From Kalaharituber pfeilii (taxonomy: Eukaryota; Ascomycota; Pezizomycetes; Pezizales; Pezizaceae): DNA of 64,000 nt. The DNA is taken from contig WHUZ01000005.1 in NCBI GenBank assembly GCA_015179045.1, positions 1,054,001 through 1,118,000 on the forward strand, read 5' to 3'. Position numbers and translations under genes: made by a program. Shown here in pieces: positions 11,791 through 24,278 of the stretch (position 1 is the stretch's first letter; every line of letters begins with the position of its first letter). The notes beneath the pieces were generated by a model that was not told the DNA's origin, made no database searches, and saw nothing but the letters and a program-made list of their open reading frames with translations.

Positions 11791-13944
11791 ACAGTACGAA
11801 AAAACCCCTGTTTTTTATAACCGTGATGTTATTGTGAGTGGGTGAATTTCAGTTAGTGTTGAGAATGGGTTCTTATACAAGGTTCATGCGCAACCTGATT
11901 GTTGTGGGAAAACGGTTTTGCGGCGAAAAAATGGTTAGGTCACGCCAAGTGGTTAGTATAAACACCTCGTTTAAGGATGTAACTCTATGCCTATCCAAAT
12001 GGTATTCTGATGATCACGATATGGCTTTACAACGGTGTAGTCCTTGACTCTGTATACTTATTTTAACTGTATCCTCATCACAATTATATAAACTACTGTA
12101 TAATATGGTACACAATTGCAAATTTTTTAAGTGCTAGTACATAATTTATAAAACTAGACTACCTCTAATTAATTACATAACCATAAGATAGTTTCCATTC
12201 TCTAATTATAATGAAGATTTCCTGAATCAGTAAAAAAAAATTAGCTAGCAATATATGATACAACTTTAATACGAGGAAAAATATACATGCTTTTATAGTC
12301 TTATAAGAAAGAAGGTAAGATTAATCTAAAAGTATCAAATGTTAACTCATAGCTAAGAAAGAGCATTATATATATACTGATCTTATAATTAACTCCTCTT
12401 GGAAAGGAGATAAAGTAGTAAGACTGTTGAGTGAATGAGATTGTGAGTAGAGTTGTAATGAGTGAGACTATATGAATAGGGTTATTGTAGTGGAGGTGGT
12501 AAATGCAGAGAGTTACCGTCGGCCAGGCCAAAAAGACACTTGACTAGCGATACTCACTAGCCCTCTGTATAGCTCAAATAGCACTCATTTATACAACTAT
12601 AACACTTTCCGGCTGCCGCATTTTGCCTGCATGCGTATATCCACCGACTGCTCACCTACGGTTGCAGTGAGTCCGTAACAGTTATAAGTATGAGAATGAG
12701 TAGGATTTTGTAAGTAAGGGCTATGAGGCGGGATCATCGAAGTGAGTGGAACTGTGTGCACGAGGTTGTAAGTGCTAGACTTAGCAACTGTCAGAGTGAG
12801 TAGAATTGTGTGAGCAGGGCTGCAAGTATCAAAAGGGGACAGGATTATTGAACCAGGATTATGTTACAGTGAGTACGATTGTGAAGTAGAAGTAATAGAG
12901 CAATGAGACTGATAACTTAGAGGATTAAATGAAGTGGAAGTGTGGATGAAGTGTGTTACGGGTTGCAACCGACCGTCTTGCAAACCGTTGCACCAAAAGG
13001 TAGAACTACCGGTGACCCCTGGTAGTACGATCGGGATATATAGGAGTATCCATGCATACGGGCTCTTGGTACCGGTTCGCGCCAGGTCTTCAGGCATAGC
13101 AGGGGTGGGCCGGTCACATGACCTCGTAGCTCACTGCATTTTAGCCCTGCTCTGGGTACGCTCGCATACCGCCATGTCATACAGTCATGACAAAGTGGAG
13201 GAGTGGATGGAGTAGATGAGTGGACAGAGTGAATAAGTAAGTGGAGTGGAGAGTAAAGAAGTGGGCGGAGTAGAGGAATATGAAAGCTAAGTGAGAAAGG
13301 CTTGGCACGTTGTAGTCTGGTTGCACTCCTGTGTAGATAGTCTGGTCCCCTCCTCTGTAGAAGCACTTTGTACTCACAAGACTAGGCCTAGCCAACTATA
13401 CTCATCGGTAACCTTAGTAATCTAGTTAACTCTACTGCTAATCTCTGCTATTGATTCTGATGCTGGGTTTGTACATATGTTGCCAGTGACAAGAGCAAGG
13501 CCATTGACAGCAGATGAGATTGAGACGGAATTGATACCTGTTGCACCTATTACATTAAATAGTAGTACAATGTGGTGGCGAAATGAACGCCTAACAAATT
13601 TGCTTTAATTAGATAGAAAAGATCATGTATTTGCTTAATAATATATCTTTTATTTTCTTCTCTTTATTCTTGCTATAGGTTGGTTATCAAGTTTTTTACT
13701 ATGTATGTAGCAAAAATAGTTAAAATCTATTATAATCATTTAACCTAAAAGCGGTGTTATCATGAGATTTTCACAATTAACGGGTGTAAATATATTAACT
13801 GCTCTGGTGTCCTTGGTGTTACCGGATTTACAGCTGTAATTCTGTACTAAACTCTACGAAGCTAAATTTAACACAATTTGGAATTATTTATTGTATGAAC
13901 ACGGAACCAATACGGTGACCCAAAATGGGGGTTTTTCGTACTGT
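11791..13944. mobile_element. candidate 2.15 kb terminal-inverted-repeat element
   Basis: The left end reads ACAGTACGAAAAAACCCC (11791-11808). The right end (13927-13944) is its inverted counterpart ACAGTACGAAAAACCCCC read on the minus strand, with weaker similarity further in (ACCGT...). The interior is AT-rich without a recognisable transposase and contains one copy of the 96-bp repeat at 12487. I could not find a target-site duplication (left flank ATTCCC, right flank AGGTAC), so this could be a degraded non-autonomous element or two solo ends. Confidence 0.45.
12487..12582 (+). repeat. dispersed repeat copy A
   Basis: This shares GGAGGTGGTAAA, then AAAAGACACTTGACTAG and TAGCTCA with 14942-15027 in the same orientation. 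Most differences are C/T or A/G transitions, plus a 13-bp insertion here. A transition bias is what repeat-induced point mutation leaves in ascomycetes, but two copies are too few to prove it. Confidence 0.75.
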
Positions 13945-14375
13945 AGGTACTTCATGCATGTCAGAAAGCACGTGATGGAAGATGAACATGGCAAGATCAA
14001 GTGCTTTTCTTGGTCTCGGCATTGTGAGATTTCAATGAGGGAAGTACGGTAGTATGAAGCATACAGTCTGCAAGGGTGGCAGTCCCGTTCCGACGGGTAT
14101 CATGCCGCAGCCGTAAAACTTTGTAGATATTAGTAGCCAAGTGGGTGGTGCAGCAAAAACAATGCAGGCCAATTGCACGCCGATAGCTCTTGAATTTTGT
14201 CGAGACAGTAGAGTACCTTTGAGACAGAGTGCGCTTCAGAGAGGAAAATTTGAGAGAGCAGCGACCGGTTAAGGTGACCAGGGCCAGCGAATTAGAATAT
14301 GATATAACGCAAAACTGTCTATCATAGGTTCAATATGTACGCTGGGGCAATTCCCAGGTTCGTTAGGGCTTGCGT

Positions 14376-14456
14376 TACTAGCTAGTAAAATATGTATCTG
14401 GACATAGCGCATGTGTATTAGTACCCCTGTCCGAATACATATTTTACTGGCTAGTA
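14376..14456. mobile_element. 81-bp hairpin MITE-like element
   Basis: Arms 14376-14404 and 14428-14456 are inverted copies (29 bp, about four mismatches), each beginning TACTAGC when read inward, around a 23-bp loop. The TA at both outer edges fits a TA target duplication of a mariner-type miniature element. Confidence 0.65.
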
Positions 14457-14941
14457 TGCTTGAGCAACCACCCTCGTGTAGGTACAGTGGGTACTCGAGC
14501 CACAGTTACCAATATTAGCGCTCCGAAGTGTTACTGTTACGGGGTCCTGTATCACAAATATAGCAGACAGTGTCTTTGCTGTTAATTCCTGGTAACACAC
14601 CGTCTCATGATAGGTAGGCTGGGTATGAGAGCACGACAAAATTACAAATATAGCCTAAACTTAGCATACTGCCATGTCTTTCTGAACTACGGACCATATA
14701 CTATGCGCTTTGAGTATTCATTAGCTTGCATGACTGACATGGTCTACATACCGTATTCACTCACTTAAGAGGTAAAACACAAACGCGCGCTAGTATGGTC
14801 TTGGCAGAACTTCAGGCGCTATTAATCGCGCTAGCGCCCTCTTTGGTGCAATATGCATATTGGTATTACTACTCATCCAGTAGTCTCATGCCAAGACCCT
14901 CTGGCTGCTAAAATCTCCGGCTTCTCCATTATCTCTGCTCT

Positions 14942-15027
14942 GTAATGGAGGTGGTAAACGCAGAGAATTACGCCAAAAGACACTTGACTAGTGATGCTCG
15001 CTAGTCTTCTACGTAGCTCATATAGCT
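14942..15027 (+). repeat. dispersed repeat copy B
   Basis: This is the partner of the repeat at 12487-12582, in direct orientation about 2.45 kb away. It lies inside the 1,005-bp TIR element, so either that element captured it or both host elements share ancestry over this segment. Confidence 0.75.
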
Positions 15028-15089
15028 ATTGTGCGACTGCGACACATGCGCCTTGCATCTTTTTGTGTCTTCCACCCGGTGACCCCGTA

Positions 15090-15404
15090 TATCATTACTC
15101 GTATACTACCGTTTGGGCTATGGTGAGATTAAGTACATGAGGAAGTAAAAGGAATAACAAAGGCGAAGAAGGAAAAGAAATAACCAAGTGATGTCAATGA
15201 ATTCAACAGGCTAGGCCAGGCCAGGTCAACTAGGCCGGTCCAGGCCATTCAGGCCAGCGTTTACCAGATTATTTGAGTATTTAAATGAGTAGAATCTTCC
15301 ATATATTTAGAATTTTAAACAGCAGCGGTCTACGACTTTAGTCACGTATGTATCACATACCTAAATCCTCACCATAGCTCACAGGGTGGCACACGAGTAA
15401 TGAT
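15090..15404. mobile_element. nested 315-bp TA-flanked TIR element
   Basis: The left end TATCATTACTCGT (15090) and its inverse ending at 15404 share further inner similarity, including CTATGGTGAG (about 15118-15127 on the plus strand and 15369-15378 inverted). TA flanks both ends (15088-15089 and 15405-15406). It sits inside the 1,005-bp element with its own termini and target duplication, so a later insertion is the simplest reading. Confidence 0.65.
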
Positions 15405-15755
15405 ATAAAAAAAAAGACAAGTATGTTTCACACTTTATATTCAAGTGTATATATTTTAGAAATGACGGACCTTCCAGACAATACAACAGACGGGACTCAA
15501 TTCTTCAATGATGATACCTAATGGGCGACTGTCAATTACTGATAGCGGAAATATCCAGGACTATTAAAATCTAATAGTCTCCTACTTCAGCACTCAGATC
15601 CTTCATATCAGTCTCCGTGTTATTTGAGGTTAGCATCGCGGTAATTCGGGGATCATCACGTGCCGTTGTGTAATACACGCGCACTGGCGCTAAGAGGCTT
15701 GCCAAGACCGCCATAGCGCGCGTTTGTATTTTACCTCTTAAGTGAGTGAATACGG

Positions 15756-17918
15756 TACGGTACATTGCGGAGTGCAGCGACGTATACCAAGTACATAGTG
15801 TAAGTACATGTCAGGTGAACGAGCACAGTACGTTACAGCAAAATTGTGAGGTGAAAGGGGGGGGGCGGAGGATTGGTCTGAGTAGTGTTAAGCTGGACCA
15901 CTCTATATGTGGGGGTATGGTCACTTGATAGCGGGGGGGGGGGGGTGGGAGCTTGTTGGCGGAACTGATATCGCATATTTCATTTCCGATCTGACCATCA
16001 GGTAGCTTGGCCGCGGGACGAGATCTGCCTCCTGCCCCATTTCACGAACTTCCCCCTGCCAAAGCCCCTTTGCTCTCTCTCCTCCTTTCTTAGAACTGGG
16101 TATCTTATACTGCAGAGCACGCGAAATTAAGGTGCTCACTTCGAATTCTCAGATGAGCACAACACTCGATCGGAGTGCGTTACGACATGCCTCTGTAGTA
16201 CTGCACAACAATACATACACCTTATCGTGAAAGAGGTGAAGTTCATTATGGCCTGTGACTTGATGCAGCCGGGGTCTCGATCTTAATCTTTAGCTAGCAT
16301 TCCGATGGGGAAAGGGGGGGGGGAGCATGGGTGAATTCTGAGCTTGTTGGCTTGCGATGGGGGTGGGGTGGAAGAGACAACGCGTGCAAGTGGAGCTGGT
16401 GTCTAAGGATTCTCTCCCTCGCCACACCTTGCCACGAGCAGCTTTGCCTACATCAACAATAATGTAGACTAACTAAATGTAGATGGTACTTACTATACTT
16501 ACTCGGACTTGTCCTACAGCCTCCTCCCTGCCAGCCAGCTGTAGAGTACTGTACTGTACTTACTATACTGTACAACAATAATATTGCCGTGGGAGCTCGA
16601 ATTCGAAGCTCTCTTGCGCTAAAGTGTGCTGCTTAGCATAGGGCAATTGGCTGGTGAAGGCGGCCACAGCCTTGCGTTATTCCACAGCTCGGAGTCGCCG
16701 TCCGACACACGATGAGGTGGTGTGCGTTGTGCGGTGGAGCGGCTTGGATGGAGGGCGCCCCAGCGCCATTCCGCCGGAACCGGAGATCTACAGCAGAGAA
16801 GCGACAGGCACAGTGGACGCTGGGCCGCGAGCAGCCCCACGCGCTGCGTGTCGCCTGAGAGCGAAGACGCTCAGTCTCCGCTCCGTCCGGCTGCCCGGGC
16901 GCGATGGTCGGTGGCAGGCGCCAGGCTGTCTGCTCCTCCAGGCGCCGGGCAGCCGGGCGCCGCTCTCGCCGGCCCACCACCGCCTCCGTGTCCCATCTCG
17001 CCCCTGCCCTATCTGCCCCTTCCCCCCGGCGCCCATCCCCATCCCCATCCCCATCCATCCCCATCCCCATCCCCATCCCCATCCCCCATCCCCCATCCCC
17101 CATCCCCATCCCCATCCCCCATCCCCCATCCCCCATCCCCATCCCCATCCCCATCCCCCCCATCCAAGCCCTTGCACAACGCCCCTCCCACATCAGAGAG
17201 CCTCCCCCCCTCCTCCCCCTCCCCCCCTCCCCCCCAAACCCCATCCAGGCCGAGTCCCGCCAGGCTTTTCGTCTAACCTACATCTTGTTCCTACCCTCAG
17301 AGCTGCTAACAACAATTCCCCGCCCCCCCCCCACATTCTTTGCTTGCCCTCACGCTGCTGTTTTTTCTTGAGCCTTTTGCTCACTACTTTGATTTCTTTG
17401 TAAGCCGTTGTGTGGAACGTAAAAGGTGGCTCACGCTGAACGTCGAACAGCAACAGCCTCTCCCCACGTGCCATCATCACGACTGCCAACCACAAGACTG
17501 CCACCAACCACAGCGACACGAGCCTCCCCCTCCCCTGCGAATTTACCCAACTCCAACAACTATTGGTGACATTTCGATAGCGGATTTGTGGTCATGCTTA
17601 TCTCTGAGAAAAAGAGAAGCAAATAAGCACTCACCTTCAAACGAACCAGCACTCACAAAAAGAACCCGAGAGGTAAAGAATTGGAACATAACACGAGACC
17701 TAAACATAGTACAAAGCCATCTTGAAAGTATCACGCAGCACTGTTGTCAGGCAGCCATAACGAATCCATTTCTGTATGAGACTGTACAAAGCCGTTGCGT
17801 ATTGATTCTAAATCCAATTAATAGGGTTTTAAGGGGGAAAAAAGAAAAAAAGAAAAAAAAAGGTACACCTGATAATATCACGCTAATAATCAACGCCAAA
17901 GGGGGGATCGCACACCAG
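15756..17918. other. intergenic and 5' region of the F-box/WD40 gene
   Basis: No gene is identified before the F-box/WD40 gene. Several long open frames at 16.6-17.4 kb owe their length to C-rich low complexity. The stretch 17.3-17.9 kb may hold a 5' untranslated exon and a short first coding exon of the downstream gene, because its main frame opens without an ATG. Confidence 0.4.
17032..17162 (+). repeat. CCCCAT hexanucleotide microsatellite
   Basis: About twenty imperfect copies of CCCCAT, with some CCCCCAT variants, form an uninterrupted C-rich tract upstream of the F-box/WD40 gene. Confidence 0.9.
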
Positions 17919-20762
17919 TCTCCCCTTTGAATTCCCCATCTATCACGCTGGAGAGAAAACGCAAGGCAGACGGTGACAGCCTCGATAACGCGAGAGGTTC
18001 GAAATCACCGCGAATCGACCCAGACTTTAAAGCTATGAAGCCACCAATGATTGAGATGTCGGATACCGGATCTGGATCCACTCAAAGCCACCAAGCACAG
18101 CAGCTCCAACAACCACTACAAGATTTATTGCAACAGGGCCAACAGAACTTGAAGTACTCTGCTTCCTCCTCAACACAGGCTTCGGGAAGCCGAAGCTCGA
18201 CGTCTCCACATCTCAGAAGTAGCGCTTCATTTAGAGTTGATGAAGGGTATAGCGAAGATATGCAAGTGGTGGACGATTTGATGAATGGTCGGAAGCGCTT
18301 TGTGCTTTCGAGTGATCAAGTGATGTTGCCAGACTGGATGATGGCGCTCGACGAGTCTATACGACAGGGTATGCGGCTTCATTGTACTGCGGATGGGGAA
18401 GCTACATTCTGCATGTGCCCTTCGCTGACTGTTGCACCATTTAGAAATCGCATATAAGCTAGTCAGGACGCTTCCGACATCTAGTATAGCACATTTCGTC
18501 GAGCGGCTCATACCCGTACTCCATCTCGACTTTGTCACTATCCTTCCTCCAGAGCTTACACTTCAGATTTTCTCCTACCTTGACTGTCGCGCTTTACTCA
18601 ACGCCTCAGTGGTATCCCGCTTGTGGAGGAGACATGCTCATGAACCAACTTTATGGCGACATCTCTATAAAGCGGAAGGTTGGGAATACTATGAAAAGGA
18701 AGTCCGGCAGTTTGAGGATGATATTCGACGAAAAACTGAGATGGAGTATAAAGTGCAGATGGAAGCTAGGAGATTTCAAGAGGAACTCACTGCGAATGGA
18801 AGAGGGAACTTACCTGAAGGATTTGGGATCAACGGCACAGGCTACAGTGAGATGTACGCTGGAGACAATGTTGAGATGGATGAAAGCCATAGCGATATGG
18901 AAGTTGAGCCGACACAGTCTCAAGTGATACGGAATCGCCCGCTGCGGTATATACACAGGGGCGAGTATTCTTTCCATTCATCTTCTAGTGCAGATGAACT
19001 ATATTCCTCTCCGCAAGCACATAGGATAAGTTTGTCAGGAATATCTATCGACCAGGAGCCGCCGGTGCCACTTACCCCTACACTTCTGATATCAGGCTAT
19101 GGCCACCCAAAACTTAACTGGCTTTATCTGTACAAGCAACGGCGGCGCTTGGAAGAAAATTGGCTGTATAATCGGTATAGGACATTTCAGATACCACACC
19201 CAGAATACCCGGATGAAGGTCACCTCGAATGTATTTATACGATACAGTACTCCCCCAATTTTTTGGTTTCAGGTTCTCGAGATAAAACCATTCGAAAATG
19301 GGATATTAGGACAAGAAGAATGATTGGGGAGCCTCTAACTGGGCACATTGGGAGCGTGTTGTGTCTTCAGTTTGACGAGTCACCGGAGGAGGACATAATC
19401 ATATCTGGTTCGTCCGATTCGAACGTGATAGTATGGCGATTCTCCACAGGAAGGCCAATAAAGACAATTTATCGAGCCCACCAAGAGTCCATTCTAAACC
19501 TCAGGTTCAATAAGAAGTACCTGGTCACGTGCTCCAAAGATAAACTAATAAAGGTGTGGAACAGGTATGAACTCCACTCTAACATGCCTGACTACCCTTT
19601 TTGTAGCAAACATCTTTTTGGAAATAACAGAATATCACCATCGGCAACTCAACAGATTACTGCAGCAATGCGAATACAGGATCCCTTATTTGTTCCAATT
19701 TCCCCGTATTCAACAATTCAAGTCCTTCATGGACATGTTGCAGCGGTCAACGCTATACAGCTCCATGGGGATGAAATTGCCTCCGCCAGTGGAGATCGTG
19801 TCATTAAGATATGGAACGTGAGTACTGGAGCTTGCGAAAAAACCATGCTAGGGCACACGAAAGGGATAGCCTGTATCCAGTACGATGGTAAAACCGTTGT
19901 TAGTGGATCAAGTGACTTTTCTATTCGCATTTTTGACCGGGTGAGCGGTGCAGATATTTACAGGCTTGGTGGACACCGTGGTCTTGTTCGAACTGTTCAA
20001 GCTTCACGTGACCGCATAGTATCGGGGAGCTATGACGAGACTGTTCGAGTCTGGGTGCGAAGGGGAGCAATGAGAGGCTATACGTATGAGGGCGAAGATC
20101 CCAACAGCTTTGTCCAAGCCGCTATTCTCAAGGAGGGAACCAACCCACCTACACTAGCCACTGGTTATGGTATGGGTATTGCTGCTGTCAATGGCAATTC
20201 ATATATGCAGATTCAGCAGGCAATTGCAAATAACACACAGAGGCAGCAACAAGCAGCACACCAAGTTCAGCATGTTCAGATGCATATGCACCACGGACAA
20301 CCGCATCACCACATACAACACCAATACCATCACCAACCTCATCAACAAATGCATCATATACAGCACCAAAACCTCCCTTCTACTATCCCGCCGAATCTAC
20401 CACCGTATATGAATGTGGCACCTCCCCAGTCCCAACTGGCCCATCCGCACCATTATCACCACCAGCAACCCCATCCACAGATGCAGCCTCACCAAGGGCC
20501 AGCGCAGCCGTCTCAGTTACTGATGCACCTACCACAACCGGCACATCATCATCATCATCATCATCAGATCCACCAACCCCCACACCACCATCAGACACAC
20601 CAAAATATCAGTAATAACACCTGCAAAGTGTTTAAACTCCAATTCGATACGAGGTGGGTAATATGCTGCTGTCAGGATGGTAGCATTATGGGATGGGACT
20701 TTGCAAACAACGAGCCCGAAGTGATGGAGGCCTGCCGATTCTTTAAGGCAGAGGGCTCATGA
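17919..20762 (+). CDS. F-box/WD40 protein, beta-TrCP/FWD-1-like SCF adaptor
   Basis: Exon sequence 17919-18368 joins 18445-20762 over a 76-bp intron (18369-18444, GTATGC...TTTAG), giving SIRQ-EIAYKLV. The first in-frame ATG of the exon is 18035. The frame is open upstream, so the true start may lie in an unseen small exon. An F-box lies at about 18,543-18,680 (LPPELTLQIFSYLDCRALLN) and should bind Skp1. WD repeats follow: six blades at about 19,210-20,080 (SGSRDKTIRKWD, SGSSDSNVIVW, TCSKDKLIKVW, SASGDRVIKIW, SGSSDFSIRIF, SGSYDETVRVW) and a seventh at about 20,620-20,720 (CCQDGSIMGWD). About 180 residues rich in His, Gln and Pro separate blades six and seven. The product should select phosphorylated substrates for SCF ubiquitination. 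Beta-TrCP/FWD-1 orthology rather than Met30- or Cdc4-type is inference. Confidence 0.88.
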
Positions 20763-23700
20763 TGATGGGAGTTTCTGTTTCATGGTCGCTGCGGTCGAGT
20801 TGGTGTTTATTTGATTCGTTAGATGTATTTTGGCCTGAGGCATACTTTATGAGGGTTGGTGGTATAATTGTGTAAGGAGAGGCAAAAAGCAAAAAAAACG
20901 GCAGTGTTTTCTTGACAGCATGGACAAGGTTTTTTTTTCTTTTGTGTTTCTTTTGGTATTTTATGTTAATTGTTCTTATTCTTTCCGGCCTTTGGTTTTC
21001 TTTTTTCCTTTCCATGTGTGGTTTGAGTTGCTTTTTCTCATTTTTCTCTTACTGCTATCCTTCTATATTATTTTTACCGTTCTTCTCTACATATGTACGA
21101 CTGCATTGAAATTAACATTGACATTAACGTTTGGGTTTGGGCCTCATTAGTTATTCTTGTTTTCTTTAGTGCGACATTGTTTATATGAGATTGAGCGAGA
21201 GTTTCATTGATTTTTCTTGTTCAATCTAGGAAAGTGATACATTTCTTTTTGTCTATTTTATTTGTATTTCATGTTGAGTAGTTTATTTGTTTCTTATGAT
21301 TTCTCAAGGGGATACTTCTGTTTACACATGACAATTAGTTGTTTATAAATTACTATTTATCTTGTTATTGAACACATTGCTCTTTCGTCGTTTGCATTTT
21401 CGTATGACAAATTTGAAGATTGCGCGTGCGGAGTGTGGATAGAGGGGGTGGATAAATGGATGTATGGACGGCTATTTTATAGGAGAGAGAGTAGGAATGT
21501 ATGCTTACGTGTGTTGTTAACGGAGGTGAGGATATTGTTATGTAAATTTAGGGTATATTGCTGAAGCCTTTATACCTTATTCTTTGCTCAATTGGTAAAT
21601 TCAACTCTGGGCACGAGCCTAGTTCGTCATTTACTTTCCTTTCCCCATCTTTTATTTCTTATTTTTAATTTATAAAACTTGCTTGTTTGCAGGCCACTGA
21701 GGCGTTATCTCTCAATGCTTTTCGCCTTGTTTGAAGCAGTTTCTTGTCCTCCGCATCGGGTTTAATGCATTCCTGGATCCGGTTTTTGTAATCCCCAATC
21801 ATTCTAGTAAATTACTGTCTGGTAAACTGATCCCATTTACATTTTCCAACGATATGATGAATTACTAGTACTTGGGGCAAGTCTAGGGGAAAGTGGCAGG
21901 CACCACACAGACGACGCACGTTCCTGGTGGCCGGGATAACATGAAGGCGCGTAGGTGCCGTTTTGGGTAGGCTGGTGGTTAGCTTCTAATGTGTGGGTGC
22001 GAAGGGAGGCTACTGGGCGCCTGGCTGGCACATGCACAGGTCGTTCCGCACGGAGGAGTTAACAGCGAGTGCGAGGCTAGCAGCACTTGGCGGTATGTCA
22101 TCTGCGATGGGAGTTTATCGGTATGTAGGTAGCTTGAGACGTAAGTATGTATGTATAACCCTCTTCGGGAGCGTGTACTTGCAACCTACCTAACACGGAA
22201 GTTTGTAATTTGAATTACTTTGTTTGACCCTTTTCAGGGTAACGGTGGACATACGTCCCGGCGCAATGGGGTACCAGGTAGGGACCCACCTAGGTAGTCT
22301 GTGACTCTTCGTAGATCATGCTGGAACAGGCTTTACAGTGCTTCTGTAAAAGAAACAAAATCCCTCAACGCCTACGTTAAAAACTTAAGTGTTCTTTCAC
22401 TGCACTACTAGATTAAAAAAAAAAAAAAACTCCACTGTCCTCTATTATTATAGTCCTCCAGTCGTTTAAACCCTGCAGATTACAATCCACCCCCAGTATT
22501 ACTGGCTGAAAATCGGCAGCATCTGACGCGCCACATTCCGTCTAAGCTCGTGGTGTCTTGAGGGCTATTAACACCGCAACTTTATAGCTCAATTTTAATA
22601 ATGGCGTCATAGAGAGGGATGCAAAATGTGTCCCCTTGTCGCTCAATCCAATCTGGTTCAAGCTTCAGGTTGACACTTCAATGTTCTGCAGCCCTCTTGC
22701 CAGCGGCTTCTGGATGGTGCGAAGTGGATGCTCGGATTACTTCCAGGCTGTATATAGATAGATAGCAGCAGCAAAATAGGTGCCTACTTACATCTTGGTC
22801 GGTTGGTTTGCAACATCAAGCACTTACCTTCTAAAGCGATTAACTCTTGATGTCTGTCCTTTTGACTAAAAGCCTATCGTGGAAACAGTTATACCAGTAA
22901 GATCTATGAACATACACATAACTCGGCACGGCTATAGGTATGTAATTAGACAGTACGTAATACTTGTCGCTTAGGACATACAATTACTTCATCACAACTA
23001 GACACAAACACCACACAAGTTATCCTAACGCCAAACCTAAACCCCAAACACATGGATTATTAAAAAATAAGAAAAAAGTTAACAGAAAGCACCTCACAAC
23101 AATCCCCTCCCTATACTCTCCATCACAAGTGATACCAACAATGACTTAAACCGAATTAAATCCCCCTATCTAGCGCTGAAACTTCACCCAATGAATCGTA
23201 ATTCCACCTTTATTTTTTCTACACTTACACGAGAGTGGTATGAACTACCTTACCAGGTTCTCAGGCGGGTTATAACAACAGCGCATAAAATAAGAAACCT
23301 GGAGAAATCTCAGAACCTAAGGTGTCGCCTATAGATAACCAAGGAAAACCGAAAAAAAATAAAAAAAAATAAAAGTAAAATAAAAATAAAAATAAAAAAT
23401 AAAAAATAAAAAATAAAAAAATAAAAAAATAAATTAATGCACACATGACTTTAACACAACATGTGGTAAGAAATTGTGTGGAGATTTCTAGTGCAACTCA
23501 AACGTTGAGATAACAGAATTGATTTGAAAAACGCCAGGAATTAAAAGCAAGTAAATGATAAAAACGCCATTTTTGCTTCGCATCCTCCCTTTTTTTTTCT
23601 TCCTTGCTTCCGGGCAACTTAGGCTTTCATCTACTTCTTTCTGTTGGCTATATGAAAGGGCAGCTTGCGTATACGTGAGATAAAGCCGTTGTATGGGTTG

Positions 23701-24278
23701 CTGGAGGAGTTTTATTTGGGGGTGTATCCCAAAAAAAAAAAAAAAAAAAAAGACTAAAAACAGGATAATGGTATATACGCTGAAAGTGACGAGAACAATT
23801 TTAGAAAGGCACAAGGAAATAACAGGTAATCTAAAGGAGTGATAGAATTGTTTTTAAGGCAAAAAATAAAATAGAAAATAATAAATGAGAATAAAAAACC
23901 AAAAACTTTTGTGCGGTAAGTATAGCGCCGATATACGTCATATTGGGGTAAATGTGACCAAAACAAATGGAAATGAATAAAAAATCAAAGAAGTGTCAGA
24001 ATAGTACACTAGAATAAACACTCAACTTTTCATGTTATAAACGATAGTAATTTTGGGGATGAAAGGAGAGTCTTTTTGAGTTGATCATTGATGATTGTCT
24101 AGGCGTCCGTGCTTCTTGACTAATGTCTTGTAAAAAAATGATGGATTGTAAAAGTGATGAAGGGTAAAAAGGTTAATGGATAACACCCCACAACCTCAGC
24201 CCGAGAAGGTATGTCACTATATGAATCGCGGTGGTGAAGACGGTGACTTTCGTAATTCCGCTCCTGCACAAAAAACTC
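20763..24278. other. gene-free spacer
   Basis: 20,763 to about 21,300 is probably 3' untranslated sequence of the F-box/WD40 gene. Beyond it I see only AT-rich sequence, A runs (22,413-22,428; 23,731-23,751) and an A/T simple repeat, with no coding motif. Confidence 0.45.
23355..23435. repeat. AAATAA-type low-complexity tract
   Basis: Successive copies of A(5-8)T with small variations make an 80-bp AT-only simple repeat. Confidence 0.85.

Larger units (their letters stand above)
14751..15755. mobile_element. 1,005-bp TA-flanked TIR element
   Basis: The left end starts CCGTATTCACTCACTTAAG (14751) and the right end, read inversely from 15755, is the same. The match extends for about 42 bp with one C/T difference and more loosely to about 58 bp (GGTCTTGGCA in both). 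TA dinucleotides flank both sides (14749-14750 and 15756-15757), the target duplication of the Tc1/mariner superfamily. No transposase is seen, so it is non-autonomous. Inside it lie repeat copy B (14942-15027) and a second TIR pair (15090-15404). Confidence 0.8.

Noticed and set aside
11945..11980. A-box-like AGTGGTTAGTAT resembling a tRNA-Asp/Glu start
   Set aside because: No B box or acceptor stem follows at the expected distance.
16654..17403. Long overlapping plus- and minus-strand open frames around the CCCCAT repeat
   Set aside because: Their length comes from a hexanucleotide repeat that is open in all frames; there is no domain and no codon signature outside the repeat.
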